9,071 nucleotides of DNA from Planctomycetota bacterium (lineage in GTDB: Bacteria; Planctomycetota; Phycisphaerae; Phycisphaerales; UBA1924). Location: the NCBI GenBank assembly GCA_023412695.1, contig JAEYNG010000153.1, positions 1 to 9,071 of the forward strand. Reading direction: 5' to 3'. Positions 6,024-9,071 of this stretch are shown in pieces. Below the pieces are notes generated by a model, which was not told the origin of the DNA, made no database searches, and saw only the letters and a program-made list of their open reading frames with translations. The translations under genes and the position numbers were made by a program. The first letter of the stretch is position 1. Every line of letters begins with the position of its first letter.

Positions 6024-6473
6024 ATGAAAACCACGATCCATCGGGGGCCTGTTTCGTTCGCATTATGTATGGTATTGGCTGCCTGCCTTGCCGGTTGCAG
6101 CAACAAAGTCAGTGACCGTGACATCCAGACGATCGAGCTGGCCGAGGCCCGACGTCTGCACGGTGCATCCAACAGCCGCTTCGTTGACCCCCGTTCCAGC
6201 GACGAGTTCGTCCAAGCCCACATTAGGGGAGCACTCAATCTCCAAGTCGCGCAGGTGACCGAGCTCAAAACCGACATGGAGCCCTCCGTCGCCCGCGCCA
6301 AGACGGTCGTGGTCTACGGCAACAACCCCGGCACCGCCTCGGCCCGGGTCATCGCCAAGCGGCTGATGGCCGCGGGCCACAAGGGCGTGCGCCTCTACCT
6401 CGGCGGGTTGGACGAGTGGCGGGCAAACCGCCTCCCGATCGGCGGCGCGGACGCGGCCGCTGCGCGCCCGTAG
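6024..6473 (+). CDS. Rhodanese-fold lipoprotein lacking the catalytic cysteine
   Basis: This 149-residue protein starts with a lipoprotein signal: K2, R8, a hydrophobic core (10-23) and lipobox L-A-G-C with the lipidated Cys at 25. The rest is a single rhodanese domain. SRFVDPRSSDEFVQAHIRGALNL (51-72) corresponds to the usual D-x-R-x-x-x-E-[FY]-x-x-G-H-I-x-G-A-x-N block. TVVVYGNNPGTASAR (94-108) is the active-site loop, and GVRLYLGGLDEW (121-132) is the C-terminal rhodanese block. Active members have V-Y-C at the loop start. Here the Cys position is G99, so ordinary sulfurtransferase activity is not expected. The only other Cys (15 and 21) lie in the signal. It may bind a ligand or protein partner at the envelope; the role is unknown. 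The frame stays open upstream to 5739, but that part is antisense to the DsbD alpha-like gene and lacks a signal peptide at its start. The cysteine synthase gene follows 67 bases later. Confidence 0.88.
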   Translation: MKTTIHRGPVSFALCMVLAACLAGCSNKVSDRDIQTIELAEARRLHGASNSRFVDPRSSDEFVQAHIRGALNLQVAQVTELKTDMEPSVARAKTVVVYGNNPGTASARVIAKRLMAAGHKGVRLYLGGLDEWRANRLPIGGADAAAARP

Positions 6474-6540
6474 GCTTGCTGCCATCATCAGCGAGTTTCA
6501 ACGGCGGTGAGCAGGCGGGGAGCAGCGGAGTGACACACGC

Positions 6541-7515
6541 ATGATCGGTTCGATCCACAACCGCACCTACGGCAACATGATCGAGTGCGTCGGCAACACG
6601 CGCATGGTGCGTTTGAACAAAGTCATCCCCAAGGGCCACGCCGAGGTCTTCCTCAAGCTCGAGTTCGACAACCCGCTCGGCAGCGTGAAGGACCGCATCG
6701 GTCACGCCATGATCGTCGCGGCCGAGAAAGAGGGCAAAATCCGCCCGCGCGGCGCGAACGGCCCCAACGACCCCGGGACGCACATCATCGAGCCCACGAG
6801 CGGCAACACCGGCATCGCCCTCGCCTTCGTCTGCGCGGTCAAGGGCTACCGCCTCACGCTCACGATGCCCGAGTCGATGAGCCTCGAGCGCCGCGCATTG
6901 CTCAAGCACCTCGGCGCCGAGATGGTGCTCACCCCCGCGGAGAAGGGCATGCGCGGCGCGATGGCCCGCGCGACCGAGCTCGTCGCCGAATCGCCCGACT
7001 CCTGGATGCCCCAGCAGTTCGACAACCCCGCGAACCCCGCGGTCCACGAGGCGACAACCGGCCCGGAGATCTGGGCCGACAGCCAGGGCACGATCGACGC
7101 GATCGTCTCGGGCGTCGGAACCGGCGGGACGATCACCGGCGTAACGCGCTACATCCGCCGCCACAAGCCCGACTTCCAAGCCATCGCGGTCGAGCCGATT
7201 ACCTCGCCGGTCATCTCCGGCGGCCAGCCCGGCCTGCACAAGATCCAGGGCATCGGCGCAGGATTCATCCCCAAGAACCTCGATACGACGCTGCTCAACG
7301 GCGTTGAAGTCGTGAGCAACGACGAGGCCTTCGAGTGGGGCCGCCGCCTCGCCAGGCAGGAGGGCATTCTCGGGGGCATCAGCACCGGTGCAAATGTCTG
7401 CGTCGCCGCGAGGCTCGCCGCCAAGCCCGAGTTCAGCGGAAAGCGCATCGTCACCATCGCGTGCTCGTTCGGGGAGCGGTACCTCTCGACCGCGCTGTTC
7501 GCCGACCCGGCCTGA
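6541..7515 (+). CDS. cysK: Cysteine synthase (O-acetylserine sulfhydrylase), PLP enzyme
   Basis: The enzyme makes cysteine from O-acetylserine and sulfide in the cytoplasm. The 324 residues are a fold-type II PLP enzyme. The Schiff-base lysine is K50 in NPLGSVKDRIG, the substrate and PLP loop is TSGNTG (86-91), the phosphate loop is GTGGT (193-197), and the PLP pyridine-nitrogen serine is S281 in GISTGA. HKIQGIGAGFIP (233-244) and the ending SFGERYLSTALFAD are near-identical to classical CysK, which favours CysK over cystathionine beta-synthase or threonine synthase. Compared with E. coli CysK as I remember it, there is a short Gly/Pro/Asn-rich insertion (about 70-79, RGANGPNDPG) just before the TSGNTG strand, and the C-terminus is shorter. 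GGAG at 6527-6530, ten bases before the ATG, is the probable ribosome binding site. It follows the rhodanese-like gene and precedes the glycosyltransferase gene by nine bases. No cysE is in view. Confidence 0.94.
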   Translation: MIGSIHNRTYGNMIECVGNTRMVRLNKVIPKGHAEVFLKLEFDNPLGSVKDRIGHAMIVAAEKEGKIRPRGANGPNDPGTHIIEPTSGNTGIALAFVCAVKGYRLTLTMPESMSLERRALLKHLGAEMVLTPAEKGMRGAMARATELVAESPDSWMPQQFDNPANPAVHEATTGPEIWADSQGTIDAIVSGVGTGGTITGVTRYIRRHKPDFQAIAVEPITSPVISGGQPGLHKIQGIGAGFIPKNLDTTLLNGVEVVSNDEAFEWGRRLARQEGILGGISTGANVCVAARLAAKPEFSGKRIVTIACSFGERYLSTALFADPA

Positions 7516-7524
7516 GCCCGCGAC

Positions 7525-9071
7525 ATGATCCAAGACGCCTTGTCGCCCTTCCCGAGGAATGAACCCGCCAAGCCCGGCCCAAAGACTCCGCGCGCCGGTC
7601 GCGCAGCGCTGATTGTGTTCCTTGTCCTCTGGGCGGTCTGGAGCGGCTTCCTCGGGTGGACGCGCCTTACACACCCAGGCATCGACCACGGCGACACAAC
7701 AACCGACTCGAACATCCTCAACGCGGGAGAGAACTTCGACCGCGAGGGCTTCTTTACGAGCTGGGGCGTCCCCGCGCTCGACACCGCCCGCGCCGAGGGC
7801 AAACGCCCCGACCACTACCTCACCTACCCGCCCGGCTGCTATTGGCTTCATCAGGGTCTGAAAGCAGTCGGCGTGCGCGAACTCGCCCACTTCCGCCTCG
7901 TCTCCGTCTTCTGGTCCTCGCTCGCGGCGCTTTTGTTCTTCGTCCTGCTCGCCCGTGGCAGCGGCGCGGTGCTCCCCGCCGCCATTGGCGCAGCGGCGTA
8001 CATGCTCGCCCGCCCCTTTGTCGAGTACGCCGACAACCTCCACTACCTCTCCTTCTCGCAGGTCACGCTCTTCGCCACGCTGCTCGCATGGATCGGCATC
8101 GAGCAGGCCCAGACGCCCAGGTCCCGTATGCGATGCCTCTTGCTCGGCGCGGCGATGTTCACACTCGACTCCCTCGTCACCTTCGAGCACACGCTGTTCA
8201 TCGCGGTCTTCGGCCTCGCGAGAATCGTCATGACCCGCCGCTGGGGCCTGATCGTCCCGCTCATGTTCCTGGGGCTCGTCCCGGTCGGAGTGCTCTGTGC
8301 TCGCTTCGCGATCAACGCCGTCGCCATCGGCTCCGCCGGTGAGGTGCTTGCGCTCATGAAGGCCAAGCTCATGCAGCGCACGGGCGCGACCGGCACGACA
8401 TCCTGGGTCGAGATCGGGCGCGAACTCCTCGACCGGCTCGGCTGGGCGCCGGTCCGCTCCGGCGCCGAATCGATCAACTCCGACGTGCGCGTCGGCGTAC
8501 TCGCACGACCCTTCCTGCTTCCAGCCATCGTTCTCGGCGTGATGGCCCTCTCGACGTGGCACCTCGACGGCCTGCGACCCGCACGGCGAGCGGCCGGCCA
8601 CGGCTTCGCGCTCCTGCTGGGCGGCGCATCGTGGTACGTCGTCATGCGCGAGCACGCCGACGTCCACGCCTACACCATCCTGCTGCTCCTCCCCGGCCTC
8701 GCCGCCGCGATTGGAACGCTCGTCACCGTCGGCTGGTGGCAGCGCGCCTTGCAGCCCAAGGGCGCACCAGTCCGCACTGCCGGCCTCGTCGCCGGGTGCA
8801 TCCTGCTCGCGGCCCACATCGCGCAGCTCCGCCATGCCCCGGCGTTGAACATCGATTTCAAGCTCGACACGCAGGTGCACGCCCTCAATGCCCAGCGTGC
8901 AGCGCGTGTTGATCAACTCGAGGCCGCCCGACCCGCGTTCGCCGGCATCGACCGGCTGTACATGTACACCCACGACGCGCCCCTTTCGCGGCACCTCCGT
9001 GTGCCGTTCGACAACGACACCGGCACGGTGCACTCACCGCTGGCGCAAAGCGAAGCACAAGTGATCTGGGC
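7525..9071 (+). CDS. GT-C-type membrane glycosyltransferase, GT39-like (3' end cut off by the window)
   Basis: An ATG at 7525 opens a frame of 515 codons that stays open to the right edge, so the C-terminus is missing. After a short basic N-terminal tail, the first membrane span is at about 27-46. The following outer loop carries acidic D54, D57 and D61 (IDHGDTTTDSN) and then HYLTYPPG (97-104). An acidic loop after the first span and a Y-x-x-Y/H-P-P-G block are typical of GT-C/GT39-type transferases, which use polyprenyl-phosphate sugars on the outer membrane face. Further hydrophobic segments lie at about 124-143, 147-163, 178-192, 204-214, 220-233, 240-262, 329-343, 358-374, 382-403 and 418-432. 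A soluble outer domain begins near 440. The sugar and acceptor cannot be predicted. The start has no clear Shine-Dalgarno, but it lies nine bases after cysK, so translational coupling is plausible. Composition is uniform with the neighbours. Confidence 0.82.
   Translation, partial: MIQDALSPFPRNEPAKPGPKTPRAGRAALIVFLVLWAVWSGFLGWTRLTHPGIDHGDTTTDSNILNAGENFDREGFFTSWGVPALDTARAEGKRPDHYLTYPPGCYWLHQGLKAVGVRELAHFRLVSVFWSSLAALLFFVLLARGSGAVLPAAIGAAAYMLARPFVEYADNLHYLSFSQVTLFATLLAWIGIEQAQTPRSRMRCLLLGAAMFTLDSLVTFEHTLFIAVFGLARIVMTRRWGLIVPLMFLGLVPVGVLCARFAINAVAIGSAGEVLALMKAKLMQRTGATGTTSWVEIGRELLDRLGWAPVRSGAESINSDVRVGVLARPFLLPAIVLGVMALSTWHLDGLRPARRAAGHGFALLLGGASWYVVMREHADVHAYTILLLLPGLAAAIGTLVTVGWWQRALQPKGAPVRTAGLVAGCILLAAHIAQLRHAPALNIDFKLDTQVHALNAQRAARVDQLEAARPAFAGIDRLYMYTHDAPLSRHLRVPFDNDTGTVHSPLAQSEAQVIW

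Noticed and set aside
6349..9033. An 894-codon open frame on the minus strand covering cysK and the glycosyltransferase.
   Set aside because: It is antisense to two well-supported genes. It is rich in Gly, Arg, Glu, Asp and His with no domain or motif, as expected for an antisense frame opposite high-GC codons. Its length alone is not evidence.

Overview
The window is GC-rich, gene-dense bacterial chromosome with nine protein-coding genes, two of them cut by the window edges. The lineage is most likely Planctomycetes, probably Phycisphaerae. The best clue is the gene at 2329-3285, whose N-terminal zinc ribbon pairs a CxxCGYNLRGL half with an RCPECG half. I know that combination chiefly from planctomycete membrane proteins. 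The many secreted or lipidated proteins and the small co-directional gene groups fit, but this is inference, since no rRNA or other marker gene is present. I see no tRNA or rRNA gene, CRISPR array, insertion sequence, phage gene or long repeat, and no gene-free stretch longer than about 120 bases.

Layout, left to right. The 5' part of thiS (sulfur carrier for thiamine synthesis) lies on the minus strand at 1-159. It diverges from an unrecognised 378-residue lipoprotein gene on the plus strand (277-1413). That gene meets a minus-strand lipid kinase gene (1414-2301) tail to tail, with the two stop codons touching. The kinase is the last of a three-gene minus-strand group: purQ (3350-4207), the zinc-ribbon membrane protein (2329-3285) and the kinase. 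Just upstream of purQ is a strong intrinsic terminator (4233-4264) that closes the next minus-strand unit. That unit holds a secreted thioredoxin-fold protein (4292-4987) and, upstream, an exported stand-alone DsbD alpha-type domain protein (5079-5930). A 93-bp divergent region separates it from a plus-strand run: a rhodanese-fold lipoprotein lacking the catalytic cysteine (6024-6473), cysteine synthase (6541-7515), and a GT-C-type membrane glycosyltransferase that runs off the right edge (7525-9071).

How the genes may work together. Two themes appear: housekeeping metabolism (ThiS, PurQ, CysK, lipid kinase) and envelope thiol or sulfur chemistry (redoxin, DsbD alpha protein, rhodanese-like lipoprotein). 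The redoxin and the DsbD alpha protein are neighbours on one strand, and both are predicted to be exported with a cysteine pair. They could form a redox couple outside the cytoplasm, but no complete DsbD-type electron conduit is visible here. I find no defence system or clearly new multigene system. The most unusual points are the dead-site rhodanese lipoprotein, the detached DsbD alpha domain beside a redoxin without CxxC, and the terminator only 25 bases from purQ.
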